A stretch of DNA of 64,000 bases from JAAYCI01 sp964370295 (GCA_964370295.1 CAYJIR010000004.1:1-64000), one strand, 5' to 3'. Counted from the stretch's first letter, positions 8,881-17,682 are shown. A program made the numbers and translations. The notes: a model not told the origin generated them from the sequence alone.

Positions 8881-11415
8881 CTAGGCAGTTTCAATTTTGC
8901 TGGCCTCTTGCAGGCCCAGTTTTTCCACGGCCTCTTCCACCATTTTATATTTTAAAATTTTGCCCGCAGCATTCATGGGGAAGCCGTCTACAAAAGCCAC
9001 ATATTTCGGTTTTTTCTGTTTTGCCATGTGATCTGCCACATATTGGCAAATTTCTTCTTCGCTTGCCTGCACACCCTCTTTTAACACAATGCAGGCCATA
9101 ATCTCCTCGCCGTATTGTGCATCTGGCACACCAATCACCTGCACATCTTTCACTTTTTCGTGGGTATACAGGAAGTCTTCAATCTCTTTGGGATAGATGT
9201 TCTCGCCTCCGCGTATAATCATATCTTTGATGCGGCCGGTGATTCTGTAGTTTCCGTCGGGCAAGCGACGGGCCAAATCTCCCGTGTGTAGCCAGCCATC
9301 GCAATCGATGGCATTGGCCGTGGCCGCGGGCATTTTATAATACCCCTTCATGATATTATAGCCACGTGCCACAAACTCGCCGTCTTCATTGTCCGGCAGG
9401 TCTTCGCCTGTGGCGGGATCCACAATCTTGCACTCGATGCCCGGCAAGGCGCGTCCCACTGTGCCCACTTTTACATCGATGGGGTCATCGGCCCAGCTCA
9501 TGGTGCAACCGGGCGAGGATTCGGTTTGCCCAAACACAATGGTGATTTCCGGCATATGCATTTTTTCCAGCACATCTTGCATCACCTTAATGGGGCAGGG
9601 GCTGCCCGCCATGATGCCTGTGCGCATGTGGGAAAAATCGGTTTTTTCAAAATCCTCGTGCTCCAGCATGGCAATGAACATGGTGGGCACACCATTGCAG
9701 GCCGTGATTTTCGCCTTGTTCACGCATTCCAAAGACTGGCGCGGAGAAAAGGCCGGAATGGGGCACATGGTGCTGCCGTGGGCCACGCTGGCCGTCATGG
9801 AAAGTACCATACCAAAACAATGGAACATGGGGACATGGATGAGGAAACGGTCTGCCGTGGACAGGTCCATCCTGTCTCCAATATTTTTCCCGTTGTTCAC
9901 CACATTGTAGTGTGTCAGCATTACCCCTTTGGGGAAACCCGTGGTGCCGGAAGTGTATTGCATGTTGCACACATCATGGCAGTTCAATCGTTCTGCACGG
10001 CGATACACCACCTCCGGCGGTGTGTCTACACACAGAGCCATGGCCGCGTCCCAGCTAAGACAACCGGGTGCTTCAAACCCCACCGAAACCACATTGCGTA
10101 AGAACGGCAAGCGTTTTGCCCGCAAAGGTTCGCCCGGCGTGTGGGTGGCAAGTTCCGGGCACACTTCTTCTATGATTTGGCGATAGTTGGAATCTTTAAA
10201 CCCGTCAATCATCACAAGGGTGTGTGTGTCGGACTGACGCAACAGGTATTCGGCCTCGTGGATTTTATAGGCCGTGTTCACCGTGACCAAAATGGCACCA
10301 ATTTTAGTGGTGGCCCAGAAAGTGATGAACCACTGCGGCACATTGGTAGCCCAAATGGATACCTTGTCTCCTTTTTTAACACCCATGCTGATAAGGGCCC
10401 GTGCGAAAGTGTCCACCTCGTCGCGGAATTGTTTATAGGTACGTGTATAGTCTTGCCCTGTGTATTGGAAAGCCAATTGATCGGGAAACTCCTCGGTTAC
10501 ACGGTCTAAAAGTTCCGGGAAGGTTAAGTCTATCAGGGTCTCTTTTTCCCAAATATATTGCCCCGTTTTGGTGTTGTTATCCAGCAGCGCGGCCTTGGGC
10601 GTTCCGGTTTTTTCGCATCCACGTATATAGTTGATAAACTGCGGAATCACCACTCCGGCGTCCTCTAAATCTTTGCTCCAGCGTTTCACCCACTCCAGCG
10701 TGACATACCCTTCGTAGTTGATGGAGTGCAAAGCCCCCATCATTTCCCCTATCGGCAAATCTCCCTCACCCATCAGACGGTAGCACACCTTGTCCTCTTC
10801 CATCACAGAATCTTTAACATGCACATAGCGAATGTAGGCGCCCAAATTTTGCACGGTTTGCTCGGGGCTTTCGCCCGCATAGCGATAGGGGTGGTGCATG
10901 TCCCACAGGGCGGCCACATGGTCGCTTAACACACTTTGCAAAAGGGTATACAAACGTTTAGTGTCTGCATAAACACCATTGGTTTCCACCAGTAGCACCA
11001 CACCCTTTTCCTCACATAGAGGCACAAGACGGCGCAGCACAGAGGCTACAAAAGCATCATCTACTTCGTCGCCCATCGGCGCAGGTGCACCATCGGCCAA
11101 AACACGCACATAGGGTGTGCCCATGTCATGTGCCAATTCAATATATTCATGAATTTCCGCGATGTTTTCCTCTTCGCGCCCCTTGTCTTTTAGGCAACAG
11201 TTGGAGGAGAAGCAAGGCAAGGCTATCCCCATGGTGTGCAAATTTTTTAGGGTTGTGCTCAGTTGTTCACGTGCAAAAGGCTTGGCCCTTGTAGCCGAAA
11301 TGTCCTCACCCAAGCCACGCACTTCAACACCGTCAAAACCAAAATCTTTGGCTGTGGATACAATTTCTTGCCAACTCCAGTTGGGACACGCCAAGGTGGA
11401 AAATGCCATTTTCAT
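8881..11415 (-). CDS. Fusion of TIM-barrel isomerase/epimerase-like domain and AMP-forming acyl-CoA ligase
   Basis: 844 residues. Residues 1-270 are an AP-endonuclease-2/hydroxypyruvate-isomerase-type TIM barrel with plausible metal ligands Glu144 (LLVETNG), Asp172 (WDMHH), His199 (YVHVKD) and Glu241 (VTLEW). Residues from about 290 are an ANL-family ligase: P-loop YTSGTTGFPKG (487-497), FGQTESSPG, HTGDLARR and GGENIYPKEIED, ending with the KILKYKM lysine motif. The ligase resembles fatty-acid-CoA ligases of about 550 residues; it would activate a carboxylate with ATP. The substrate and the reason for the fusion are unknown. A T-box leader lies upstream across an assembly gap, and the binding site is hidden in the gap, so the ATG start is chosen by homology of the N-terminus. 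Confidence 0.88.
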   Translation of the reverse strand: MKMAFSTLACPNWSWQEIVSTAKDFGFDGVEVRGLGEDISATRAKPFAREQLSTTLKNLHTMGIALPCFSSNCCLKDKGREEENIAEIHEYIELAHDMGTPYVRVLADGAPAPMGDEVDDAFVASVLRRLVPLCEEKGVVLLVETNGVYADTKRLYTLLQSVLSDHVAALWDMHHPYRYAGESPEQTVQNLGAYIRYVHVKDSVMEEDKVCYRLMGEGDLPIGEMMGALHSINYEGYVTLEWVKRWSKDLEDAGVVIPQFINYIRGCEKTGTPKAALLDNNTKTGQYIWEKETLIDLTFPELLDRVTEEFPDQLAFQYTGQDYTRTYKQFRDEVDTFARALISMGVKKGDKVSIWATNVPQWFITFWATTKIGAILVTVNTAYKIHEAEYLLRQSDTHTLVMIDGFKDSNYRQIIEEVCPELATHTPGEPLRAKRLPFLRNVVSVGFEAPGCLSWDAAMALCVDTPPEVVYRRAERLNCHDVCNMQYTSGTTGFPKGVMLTHYNVVNNGKNIGDRMDLSTADRFLIHVPMFHCFGMVLSMTASVAHGSTMCPIPAFSPRQSLECVNKAKITACNGVPTMFIAMLEHEDFEKTDFSHMRTGIMAGSPCPIKVMQDVLEKMHMPEITIVFGQTESSPGCTMSWADDPIDVKVGTVGRALPGIECKIVDPATGEDLPDNEDGEFVARGYNIMKGYYKMPAATANAIDCDGWLHTGDLARRLPDGNYRITGRIKDMIIRGGENIYPKEIEDFLYTHEKVKDVQVIGVPDAQYGEEIMACIVLKEGVQASEEEICQYVADHMAKQKKPKYVAFVDGFPMNAAGKILKYKMVEEAVEKLGLQEASKIETA

Positions 11416-11422
11416 ATAAAAA

Positions 11423-11522
11423 NNNNNNNNNNNNNNNNNNNNNNNNNNNNNNNNNNNNNNNNNNNNNNNNNNNNNNNNNNNNNNNNNNNNNNNNNNNNNN
11501 NNNNNNNNNNNNNNNNNNNNNN
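11423..11522. other. Assembly gap between T-box leader and fusion gene
   Basis: 100 Ns. The right flank carries GTTACA three times at 10-11 base spacing, suggesting a short repeat tract. The gap hides the ribosome binding site of the fusion gene and possibly more sequence. Confidence 0.9.
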
Positions 11523-11540
11523 CTCTACGTTACACTTTTG

Positions 11541-11714
11541 TTACAAGGTGTTACATTTTTTGCCACAAACCCTGCAAAACGTTGCTATAGACCATTCTAA
11601 AGAATCTTGGATTTTCATTTTCACGTCTTTCTCAAGTGCGCCGCAAGACAACTCACCCATATCTTTCACATATGTAGAAATTTTATTTGTTTCTTTTTCA
11701 TATGTAAATTTCAA
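11541..11714 (-). CDS. Possible small Cys-containing ORF downstream of T-box terminator
   Basis: A 57-codon frame opens with TTG 42 bases after the T-box terminator, the distance at which a T-box-controlled gene usually starts. The product would be polar and helical, with a C-terminal FCRVCGKKCNTL containing three cysteines. No convincing ribosome binding site is visible and I recognise no family. After the stop the same frame continues with another K-C-N into the gap, so this may be a decayed or repeat-derived sequence rather than a gene. The rest of 11523-11749 holds nothing else I can identify. Confidence 0.25.
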   Translation of the reverse strand: MKFTYEKETNKISTYVKDMGELSCGALEKDVKMKIQDSLEWSIATFCRVCGKKCNTL

Positions 11715-11749
11715 CCGACAAAAAGGCAGCGCTATCTGCTTCTTCTACC

Positions 11750-11785
11750 AAAAAACGCCTCTTGTTTTCTAAAAAACAAGAGGCG
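11750..11785 (-). terminator. T-box intrinsic terminator
   Basis: Minus strand CGCCTCTTGTTTT pairs with AAAACAAGAGGCG (13 pairs) around a four-base loop, followed by TTTTTT. It is placed directly after the T-box sequence, as expected for a transcription-attenuating T-box. Confidence 0.9.
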
Positions 11786-12012
11786 AAAATATCCGCGGTA
11801 CCACTCTTTTTGAGGCAAAACGCCTCCACTTATGCGCTGTAAACGCGCCACTCTATAACGGGAGTGCCCGTACACCCTTACTGTGGCGCTTGCCGGTTCG
11901 GGATGTATGCTCTAGGGGGAGCACCCTCTATAGTTCTTCACTGCCTTGCAGCCACCGGCAGCTCTCTGTAGAAGTTCTATAAACGGTTTATGCCCTATCT
12001 TTGCATCTAATC
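11786..12012 (-). promoter_or_regulatory. T-box riboswitch leader (specifier tentatively CTC, Leu)
   Basis: The conserved T-box AGAGTGGTACCGCGG lies at 11793-11807. Stem I is recognisable: base pairing ATGC/GCAT with the AGA/GAG kink-turn, an AGAGAG...GGTGGCTGCAAGG apical part, and a specifier loop between TAGGG/CCCTA and ACC/GGT helices. By the usual rule that six bases separate specifier and the GAG motif, the specifier is CTC (11919-11921, Leu); GCT or TGC cannot be excluded. A second stem with GCGCCAC/GTGGCGC (11845-11889) follows. It senses uncharged tRNA and would switch on the downstream fusion gene. Confidence 0.9.
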
Positions 12013-12024
12013 ATATCAGAGAAA

Positions 12025-12054
12025 AATATACCATATTGAAAAGAAATTTGTCAA
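12025..12054 (-). promoter_or_regulatory. Sigma-A promoter of the T-box transcript
   Basis: Minus strand TTGACA (12049-12054), 18-base spacer, TATATT (12025-12030). It begins 12 bases after the stop codon of the upstream ligase gene, so the T-box transcript is independent of the oxidoreductase operon unless read-through occurs. Confidence 0.75.
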
Positions 12055-12066
12055 GTATTTTTTCCT

Positions 12067-13740
12067 TTATTTTTTTGTATCCTCTTCGCGAATTTGCACT
12101 CTGCGAATCTTGCCGCTTATAGTTTTCGGCAGTTCTTGCACAAATTCCACGATACGTGGATACTTATAAGGCGCCGTGACACGTTTCACATGATCTTGCA
12201 GTTCTTTTTTCAGCGCGTCGCTGGCTTCGTAACCCTTGGCGAGCACCACCGTAGCTTTTACATTGTAGCCACGGTCCGGATCCGGCACACCGGTAACGGC
12301 AGTTTCCAACACCGCAGGGTGCTCAATCAAAGCGCTTTCCACCTCGAAGGGCCCAATTCGATAACCCGAGCTTTTTATGATATCGTCATTGCGTCCACGG
12401 AACCATACATAGCCATCTTCATCACGCCAAGCGGTATCCCCTGTGTGGTAAATGCCGTTATATAGCACACTTTGGGTCAACTGAGGGTCTTTATAGTACC
12501 CTTTGAACAGGCCCAAGGGGCGGTTGTTTTCATCGGGAACAGGCATACAAATTTCGCCCTCTTCGCCCACCTCGCACTCTTTATCGTTTTCATCGTAAAT
12601 CGAACAGCAGGTAAGCGGCATGGCTTGGCCCATGCTACCGGGTTTTGGCTCGCACCAAGGGTTTGTGGCAAACAGCACCGTGCATTCGGTTTGCCCATAG
12701 CCCTCGCGCAATTTTAAACCCGTTGTCTCCAGCCATTTTTCGTATACCTCTGGGTTTAAAGGCTCGCCAGCCACCGAAGATTTTTTCAGCGAACTGAGAT
12801 CGAACTGCGTGAGATCTTCCTTGATTAAAAACCGATATATTGTTGGAGGCGCACAAAAAGAGGTGATTTTATATTTCTGTATCAGACGCAGAAAATCACT
12901 GGGCTGAAAACGTGTTTCATAGTCATACACAAACACAGCCGCCTCGCAAATCCATTGGCCATACAATTTCCCCCAGCTGGTTTTCGCCCAGCCCGTGTCG
13001 GCCACGGTGAGGTGCAAGTCGCCCTCGTCGAGATTGTGCCAAAAACGTGCCGTTGTGATATGGCACAAGGGATAAAAGAAATCGTGTGCTACAATTTTGG
13101 GTTGGCCCGTGGTGCCCGAAGTAAAATAGGCCAACATAATATCGTTGCTGTTGGGTGCTTGTTCTCCTGTTGGGCGCACAAAGGTTTCGCTGGCCTTCTC
13201 GGTTTCTTTGCTGAAATCCAGATAGCCTGCTTGCTCGCCGTTTAGCACCGCCTTAACCCGTACACTGGCACCCGTTTTTTCCACTGCCTCGTCTATGCTA
13301 TTACATAGTTTTTCGTCTTGCACCGTTAAAACCATGCTGATATCGGCCTTTTCAATGCGATACACAAGGTCTTTCACACTCAGCATATGTGTGGCCGGTA
13401 TTAAAATGGCCCCAATTTTGTGCATGGCCACGGTGAAATACCAGTATTCAATCCGCCGTTTCAGCATCACAATTACGGCATCGCCTTTTTTGATGCCAAG
13501 GCTTAAGAGCGTGTTTGCCATTTTATCGCTCATACGCTTTACTTCGGCGAAAGACACCACTTTTTCCTCGCCCAAATCATTGCACCACACCAAAGCCGTT
13601 TTGTTTGGTTTTTCTTTGGCCAGTTTATCTACCACATCATAACCAAAGTTAAACTCCTTTGGCATATCCACCTGAAAATTATTAAAAAAGTCTTCGTACG
13701 AGGCAAAATCCGTTTTACAATATTGATGTATCAGTGCCAT
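12067..13740 (-). CDS. AMP-forming acyl-CoA synthetase (acetyl-CoA synthetase/medium-chain type)
   Basis: 557 residues, ANL superfamily. P-loop YFTSGTTGQPK (205-215), EGYGQTE, YHTGDTAWRDEDGYVWFRGR and the C-terminal LPKTISGKIRR lysine motif are all present. The wide similarity is to medium-chain or branched acyl-CoA synthetases of the acetyl-CoA synthetase class. It starts one base after the stop of the XRE-cupin gene and is the last gene of the 2-oxoacid oxidoreductase operon, implying a joint role in interconverting carboxylic acids and acyl-CoAs. The specific acid cannot be read from sequence. Confidence 0.9.
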   Translation of the reverse strand: MALIHQYCKTDFASYEDFFNNFQVDMPKEFNFGYDVVDKLAKEKPNKTALVWCNDLGEEKVVSFAEVKRMSDKMANTLLSLGIKKGDAVIVMLKRRIEYWYFTVAMHKIGAILIPATHMLSVKDLVYRIEKADISMVLTVQDEKLCNSIDEAVEKTGASVRVKAVLNGEQAGYLDFSKETEKASETFVRPTGEQAPNSNDIMLAYFTSGTTGQPKIVAHDFFYPLCHITTARFWHNLDEGDLHLTVADTGWAKTSWGKLYGQWICEAAVFVYDYETRFQPSDFLRLIQKYKITSFCAPPTIYRFLIKEDLTQFDLSSLKKSSVAGEPLNPEVYEKWLETTGLKLREGYGQTECTVLFATNPWCEPKPGSMGQAMPLTCCSIYDENDKECEVGEEGEICMPVPDENNRPLGLFKGYYKDPQLTQSVLYNGIYHTGDTAWRDEDGYVWFRGRNDDIIKSSGYRIGPFEVESALIEHPAVLETAVTGVPDPDRGYNVKATVVLAKGYEASDALKKELQDHVKRVTAPYKYPRIVEFVQELPKTISGKIRRVQIREEDTKK

Positions 13741-13741
13741 T

Positions 13742-14305
13742 TTAATCCCTCCCCGAAATGGTCACGAGCAACTTAGCGGTTTGCTCGCCCACCGCTTTGA
13801 TACCGTGCGGATAGGTGGAGTCATAATAAATCGTATCTCCTTCGTTGAGCACAGTGCTGTATTTGGCCACCTGCACACATACCGTGCCGCTAAGCACATA
13901 CAAAAATTCGTGCCCACTATGGCTTATCATATGCATGGGCTCTTCTTTAGATTTTGGCTGTACTGTGATGAGGTATGGATCTAGCTGGCGCGAGGCAAAG
14001 GTATACGCAAGCGACTGGTAGTCGTAATCCTCGCGGCGTTGGACGCCCACACCCTTGCCCTTGCGCACCACTGCATACACCGATAATTTTTCGCTTTCGC
14101 CTGTCATAAGCTCTGTTATGCTCACATCAAAGCAAGAGGAAATATCATGCAAAATGCTAACCGGAATCTCTGCGCTGCCCTCCTCATACTGTGCCAAAAG
14201 TGCCGGGGTAATGTTCACTTTTTGCGCGAATTGTTCCACATCCAAATCATGAATGTCGCGCACGCCCTTGATACGCTCACCAATTTCCTGGTTCAAGTTC
14301 GCCAT
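13742..14305 (-). CDS. XRE-type HTH regulator with C-terminal cupin domain
   Basis: 187 residues. An XRE helix-turn-helix occupies residues 9-63 (IGERIKGVRDIHDLDVEQFA, ALLAQYEEG), and a cupin barrel follows from about 105 (HMISHSGHEFLYVLSGTVCV, EGDTIYYDSTYPHGIKAV). Such proteins sense a small ligand and regulate adjacent metabolic genes. It lies inside the oxidoreductase operon between the gamma subunit and the ligase, which makes autogenous control of this operon likely. The ligand is unknown. Confidence 0.9.
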   Translation of the reverse strand: MANLNQEIGERIKGVRDIHDLDVEQFAQKVNITPALLAQYEEGSAEIPVSILHDISSCFDVSITELMTGESEKLSVYAVVRKGKGVGVQRREDYDYQSLAYTFASRQLDPYLITVQPKSKEEPMHMISHSGHEFLYVLSGTVCVQVAKYSTVLNEGDTIYYDSTYPHGIKAVGEQTAKLLVTISGRD

Positions 14306-14349
14306 GTTTCCTCCTCCTTTTCTTAAATCCTGTTCATCCTCTTATCGTT

Positions 14350-14883
14350 TTATTCCGCGTTAAAACCCAGTTCCAGTGCTTTATAGTTAAGCTGCAAAAG
14401 ATCCGGTTTGCTTTTTGGCACGATGTCTTGCATCATGTCTTTTCCCTCTTGCAAGCTTGCCATACCTGTTTCGCGCAGCAACTTGCCCAACATAATCACA
14501 TTGGCCAAGGTGCGCATATCTTCGTCGGAGGCAATCTGTGTGGCCGGAACACCAAAGGCTTTCACATCCTCGCGGTTACACTCTCGCAAAATAAGCGAAG
14601 TATCATACACCAAAACTGCATCCTTGCACATGGCAGGCTCGAACTTATCCAAGCTAGGCAGGTTCATCGCCACCAGAATATCCGGTGCAGACACAATGGG
14701 CGAGCCCACACTTTCGTCTGTGATGATAACACTGCAGTTTGCCGTGCCGCCGCGCATTTCCGGCCCATAAGACGGAAGCCAAGACACTTGATAACCCTGT
14801 TTCATGCCCAGCAAAGCCAAAAATTTTCCGGCAAATAAAATCCCCTGGCCGCCAAAACCTGCCAGCAAAATATTCTTTGTCAT
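14350..14883 (-). CDS. 2-oxoacid:ferredoxin oxidoreductase, gamma subunit
   Basis: 177 residues. The glycine-rich start GFGGQGILFAGK and the PSYGPEMRGGTANC motif are diagnostic of the catalytic gamma domain of the OFOR superfamily (VorC/KorC/IorB type). It separates from the beta subunit by two bases. It completes a delta-alpha-beta-gamma operon for ferredoxin-linked conversion of a 2-oxoacid plus CoA to acyl-CoA and CO2. Confidence 0.93.
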   Translation of the reverse strand: MTKNILLAGFGGQGILFAGKFLALLGMKQGYQVSWLPSYGPEMRGGTANCSVIITDESVGSPIVSAPDILVAMNLPSLDKFEPAMCKDAVLVYDTSLILRECNREDVKAFGVPATQIASDEDMRTLANVIMLGKLLRETGMASLQEGKDMMQDIVPKSKPDLLQLNYKALELGFNAE

Positions 14884-14885
14884 CC

Positions 14886-15638
14886 CTATGTGTCCTCCTT
14901 GGCATACTTATCTTTAAACACGCCCAGCGGATACTGCGGCAGCATATTTTCACGCAACCACGAAAGCGATTCCACCGGGTCTAAGCCCCAGTTTGTGGGA
15001 CAGGTAGACACCACTTCTATCATGGAAAATCCCTTGCCTTCCACCTGATAACGAAAAGCCTTTTCAATGGCTTTTTTTGCTTTTTTAACATTGGGCACCG
15101 AATCCACAGACACACGCTCGATGTAGCTTGCACCCTCCAGCGTTGCCAACATCTCGCTTACCCGTATGGGGAACCCGTTGGCGGCTTCACTGCGTCCATA
15201 AGGTGTGGTTTGTGTCACTTGGCCCAACAAAGTGGTGGGGGCCATTTGTCCGCCCGTCATGCCATAAATGGCATTGTTCACAAAAATAACCGTGACATTT
15301 TCGCCCCTTGTGGCGGCGTGTACGGTTTCGGCCGTGCCAATGGCGGCCAGGTCTCCGTCGCCTTGATAGGTAAACACAATGTTCTCGGGGTTCGCGCGCT
15401 TGATACCGGTTGCCACAGCCGGCGCACGTCCGTGCGGAGCTTGCACCATGTCACAGTTAAAATAGTTGTACACAAACACAGCACAGCCCACCGGTGCCAC
15501 ACCAATGGCTTTGCCCGCAATGTCCAATTCGTCCATGGCCGCGGCCACCAAGTTGTGGATGATGCCATGTGTACATCCCGGACAGTAGTGCATCGTAACA
15601 TCTGTAAGCGCCTTTGGTTTTTCAAATACTATTGCCAT
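14886..15638 (-). CDS. 2-oxoacid:ferredoxin oxidoreductase, beta (TPP-binding) subunit
   Basis: 250 residues from the ATG at 15638, which has GGAGAG seven bases upstream; an upstream in-frame start overlaps vorB and is less likely. CPGC near residue 19, GDGD (93-96) and NNAIYGMTGGQ (121-131) form the thiamine diphosphate/Mg site. The family includes Vor, Kor and related enzymes. It forms the active site with the alpha and gamma subunits. Confidence 0.93.
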   Translation of the reverse strand: MAIVFEKPKALTDVTMHYCPGCTHGIIHNLVAAAMDELDIAGKAIGVAPVGCAVFVYNYFNCDMVQAPHGRAPAVATGIKRANPENIVFTYQGDGDLAAIGTAETVHAATRGENVTVIFVNNAIYGMTGGQMAPTTLLGQVTQTTPYGRSEAANGFPIRVSEMLATLEGASYIERVSVDSVPNVKKAKKAIEKAFRYQVEGKGFSMIEVVSTCPTNWGLDPVESLSWLRENMLPQYPLGVFKDKYAKEDT

Positions 15639-15669
15639 ATCACACTCTCCATCTTCTGATAAGGGCCCC

Positions 15670-16728
15670 TTATTTACCGGCGGCCTCTTTAATTTTTGCA
15701 ACAATTTCCCCCGGCACAGGCAACACGCCGCCCGTGTGGGAACACAAGTGCACGGGACGCAGGCACTCTGTGGCCAGCTTCACGTCCTCTATCATCTGCC
15801 CCATGCTTAATTCGCACACCACAAAGGCCTTGGTTTTCTCTGCCGCCTCGCGCAACACCTTTTTAGGGAAGGGCCACAATGTGATGGGGCGTATAAGACC
15901 CACTTTAATGCCCTCGCTACGTGCTTCGTCTATGGCATTTTGCGCTATGCGCGAAGCCGCGCCGTAGGCCACCACCAAATACTCTGCATCGTCCACCTTG
16001 TAGCTGTCGTAGCGAACTTCGTCCTCTTCCACCTTGGCATAGCGCTCGAAGCGTTCGTGTATCAGCTCTTCCAATGCCTCGGGCGTTAGGTATAACGAGT
16101 TTACGATGTTGGTTTTTTCTCTACCCTCGCAACCAACCAGTGCCCATTCTTTTTTGGGCAATTGCACGGGAGGTTTTGGCGAAATGTCGATAGGCTCCAT
16201 CATTTGCCCCAAAACACCATCGGCCAAAATCATCACTGTCATGCGGTATTTATCTGCCAAATCGAAGGCATCGTAGGCACAATCGTGCATTTCTTGCACA
16301 CTGTTGGGCGCCAGCACCAACATGTAGAAGTCACCGTGGGCACCACCTTTGGTGGCGTGAAAATAATCTGCCTGCGAGGGCTGTATGCCACCAAGCCCCG
16401 GCCCACCGCGCTGAATGTTAACCAACACCGCCGGCAAATCGCAACCGGCCAAATAAGACAAACCCTCGCTTTTGAGGGCAATGCCCGGGCTGGAGGACGA
16501 GGTCATGGTTCGTTTGCCTGCCGCCGAGGCACCAATCACCATGTTAATGGCTGCCACCTCGCTTTCGGCCTGCAAAAACACGCCGTCTACTTTGGGCATC
16601 CGTTTTGCCATGTAGGCAGCAATTTCGGTTTGTGGCGTAATGGGGTAGCCAAAATAGTGGCGACAACCCGCCATCACAGCCCCTTCGGCAATGGCCTCAT
16701 TGCCTTTCATCAGCACTTTTTTACTCAT
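15670..16728 (-). CDS. vorB: 2-oxoacid:ferredoxin oxidoreductase, alpha subunit (VorB-like)
   Basis: 352 residues from the ATG at 16728 behind GGGGGAG. KGNEAIAEGAVMAGCRHYFG, YPITPQTEI and TSSSSPGIALKSEG match the subunit annotated as 3-methyl-2-oxobutanoate dehydrogenase VorB, the pyrimidine-binding chain. The name suggests branched-chain substrates, but Vor and Kor alpha chains are close and substrate choice is not certain. A longer frame adds 64 residues that duplicate the ferredoxin region in a wrong frame. Confidence 0.92.
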   Translation of the reverse strand: MSKKVLMKGNEAIAEGAVMAGCRHYFGYPITPQTEIAAYMAKRMPKVDGVFLQAESEVAAINMVIGASAAGKRTMTSSSSPGIALKSEGLSYLAGCDLPAVLVNIQRGGPGLGGIQPSQADYFHATKGGAHGDFYMLVLAPNSVQEMHDCAYDAFDLADKYRMTVMILADGVLGQMMEPIDISPKPPVQLPKKEWALVGCEGREKTNIVNSLYLTPEALEELIHERFERYAKVEEDEVRYDSYKVDDAEYLVVAYGAASRIAQNAIDEARSEGIKVGLIRPITLWPFPKKVLREAAEKTKAFVVCELSMGQMIEDVKLATECLRPVHLCSHTGGVLPVPGEIVAKIKEAAGK

Positions 16729-16742
16729 AGTTGTCTCCCCCT

Positions 16743-16949
16743 CTATTTCTCCACCGTAATTACAACATCCGGACACATCGTTGCACAAAAACCACAACCG
16801 ATGCATGCCGACATGTCGGTGACGGTTGCCGGATGGAAGCCCTTGGCGTTGATTTTTTCGTGTTCTAGCACCACAATGTTTTTTGGACATGCGTCCACGC
16901 ACAGCTTGCAACCTTTGCAAGCATCTTGTTTAAACGTTACTTTCGCCAT
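16743..16949 (-). CDS. 2-oxoacid:ferredoxin oxidoreductase, delta subunit (2[4Fe-4S] ferredoxin)
   Basis: 68 residues with two clusters of cysteines, CKGCKLCVDACP and CIGCGFCATMCP, the ligands of two [4Fe-4S] centres. It passes electrons between the TPP site and external ferredoxin. It is 14 bases upstream of the alpha subunit in the operon. Confidence 0.94.
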   Translation of the reverse strand: MAKVTFKQDACKGCKLCVDACPKNIVVLEHEKINAKGFHPATVTDMSACIGCGFCATMCPDVVITVEK

Positions 16950-16995
16950 CTTGATCTCCCTTACTTTTTATATTGCTATCGTTTTCGCCTTGTTC

Positions 16996-17682
16996 CTACA
17001 AAATCCAATTGGGCTTGTGGAACAGGCGTATTGGGAACACTTCGCTTTGGGCTTGTAGTTCGCCTGCCAAAACCGCATCCGCACCCAGCACATCGTGCGT
17101 CACCACACTGGTGCGCAAGGGCAAATGCAAAGAATCCGCGGCCTCTTTAGCGAAAGGCAAGCCTTCTAAAACATCGGCAAGGCTTGTTTCCTCGCCCAAG
17201 TTCGCATTATTTACAAGTGCCGAAAACGGTATCCTTGCGGCACCTTCTATCTCCCGGACCACCTCATGCAAATCCTTTTGATTTGCCGTAAGCGGGCGAA
17301 AGGGATTCACCACTAAAAGCATTTCGCTATCTTCTTCGCGCAGGCTTTTGGCATAGCGCCCCAGCGCCAGCGCTCCCCGTTCATCGCCACCCAAATCCAC
17401 CACGGCATGCACATTTTCTTCATCAAAAATGCGCTGGGTTTCCGCCGGCAAAGACACCAGCTCTACATTGGTGTTGGCATAGGGCGAAGTGATAAGGCGT
17501 ATGCCGGCCTCTTGCAAAACATCTTTAAAATCGGCCGTGCGAAAATAGGGGTTTACAATGTCTAAATCACACAATACAACCTCTTTATGCCTTTGCTTTA
17601 ACCAAAATGCATAATTGAGCGCAATATTGGTTTTCCCGCTTCCATAGTGGCCTGCAAAAACGGTGATACGCTTGCTTTCCAT
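16996..17682 (-). CDS. ParA/MinD-like P-loop NTPase, first gene of the oxidoreductase operon
   Basis: 228 residues. The P-loop GHYGSGKTNIA (11-21) and DLDIVNPYFR after it identify a MinD/ParA or CobQ-like nucleotide-binding fold, and VVDLGGDERGALALGRY is the second nucleotide motif. No membrane-targeting or DNA-binding segment is apparent. It stands 46 bases before the ferredoxin subunit and shares the promoter at 17739-17767, so a function linked to the oxidoreductase (for example cofactor or complex assembly) is inferred, not shown. Confidence 0.8.
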   Translation of the reverse strand: MESKRITVFAGHYGSGKTNIALNYAFWLKQRHKEVVLCDLDIVNPYFRTADFKDVLQEAGIRLITSPYANTNVELVSLPAETQRIFDEENVHAVVDLGGDERGALALGRYAKSLREEDSEMLLVVNPFRPLTANQKDLHEVVREIEGAARIPFSALVNNANLGEETSLADVLEGLPFAKEAADSLHLPLRTSVVTHDVLGADAVLAGELQAQSEVFPIRLFHKPNWIL

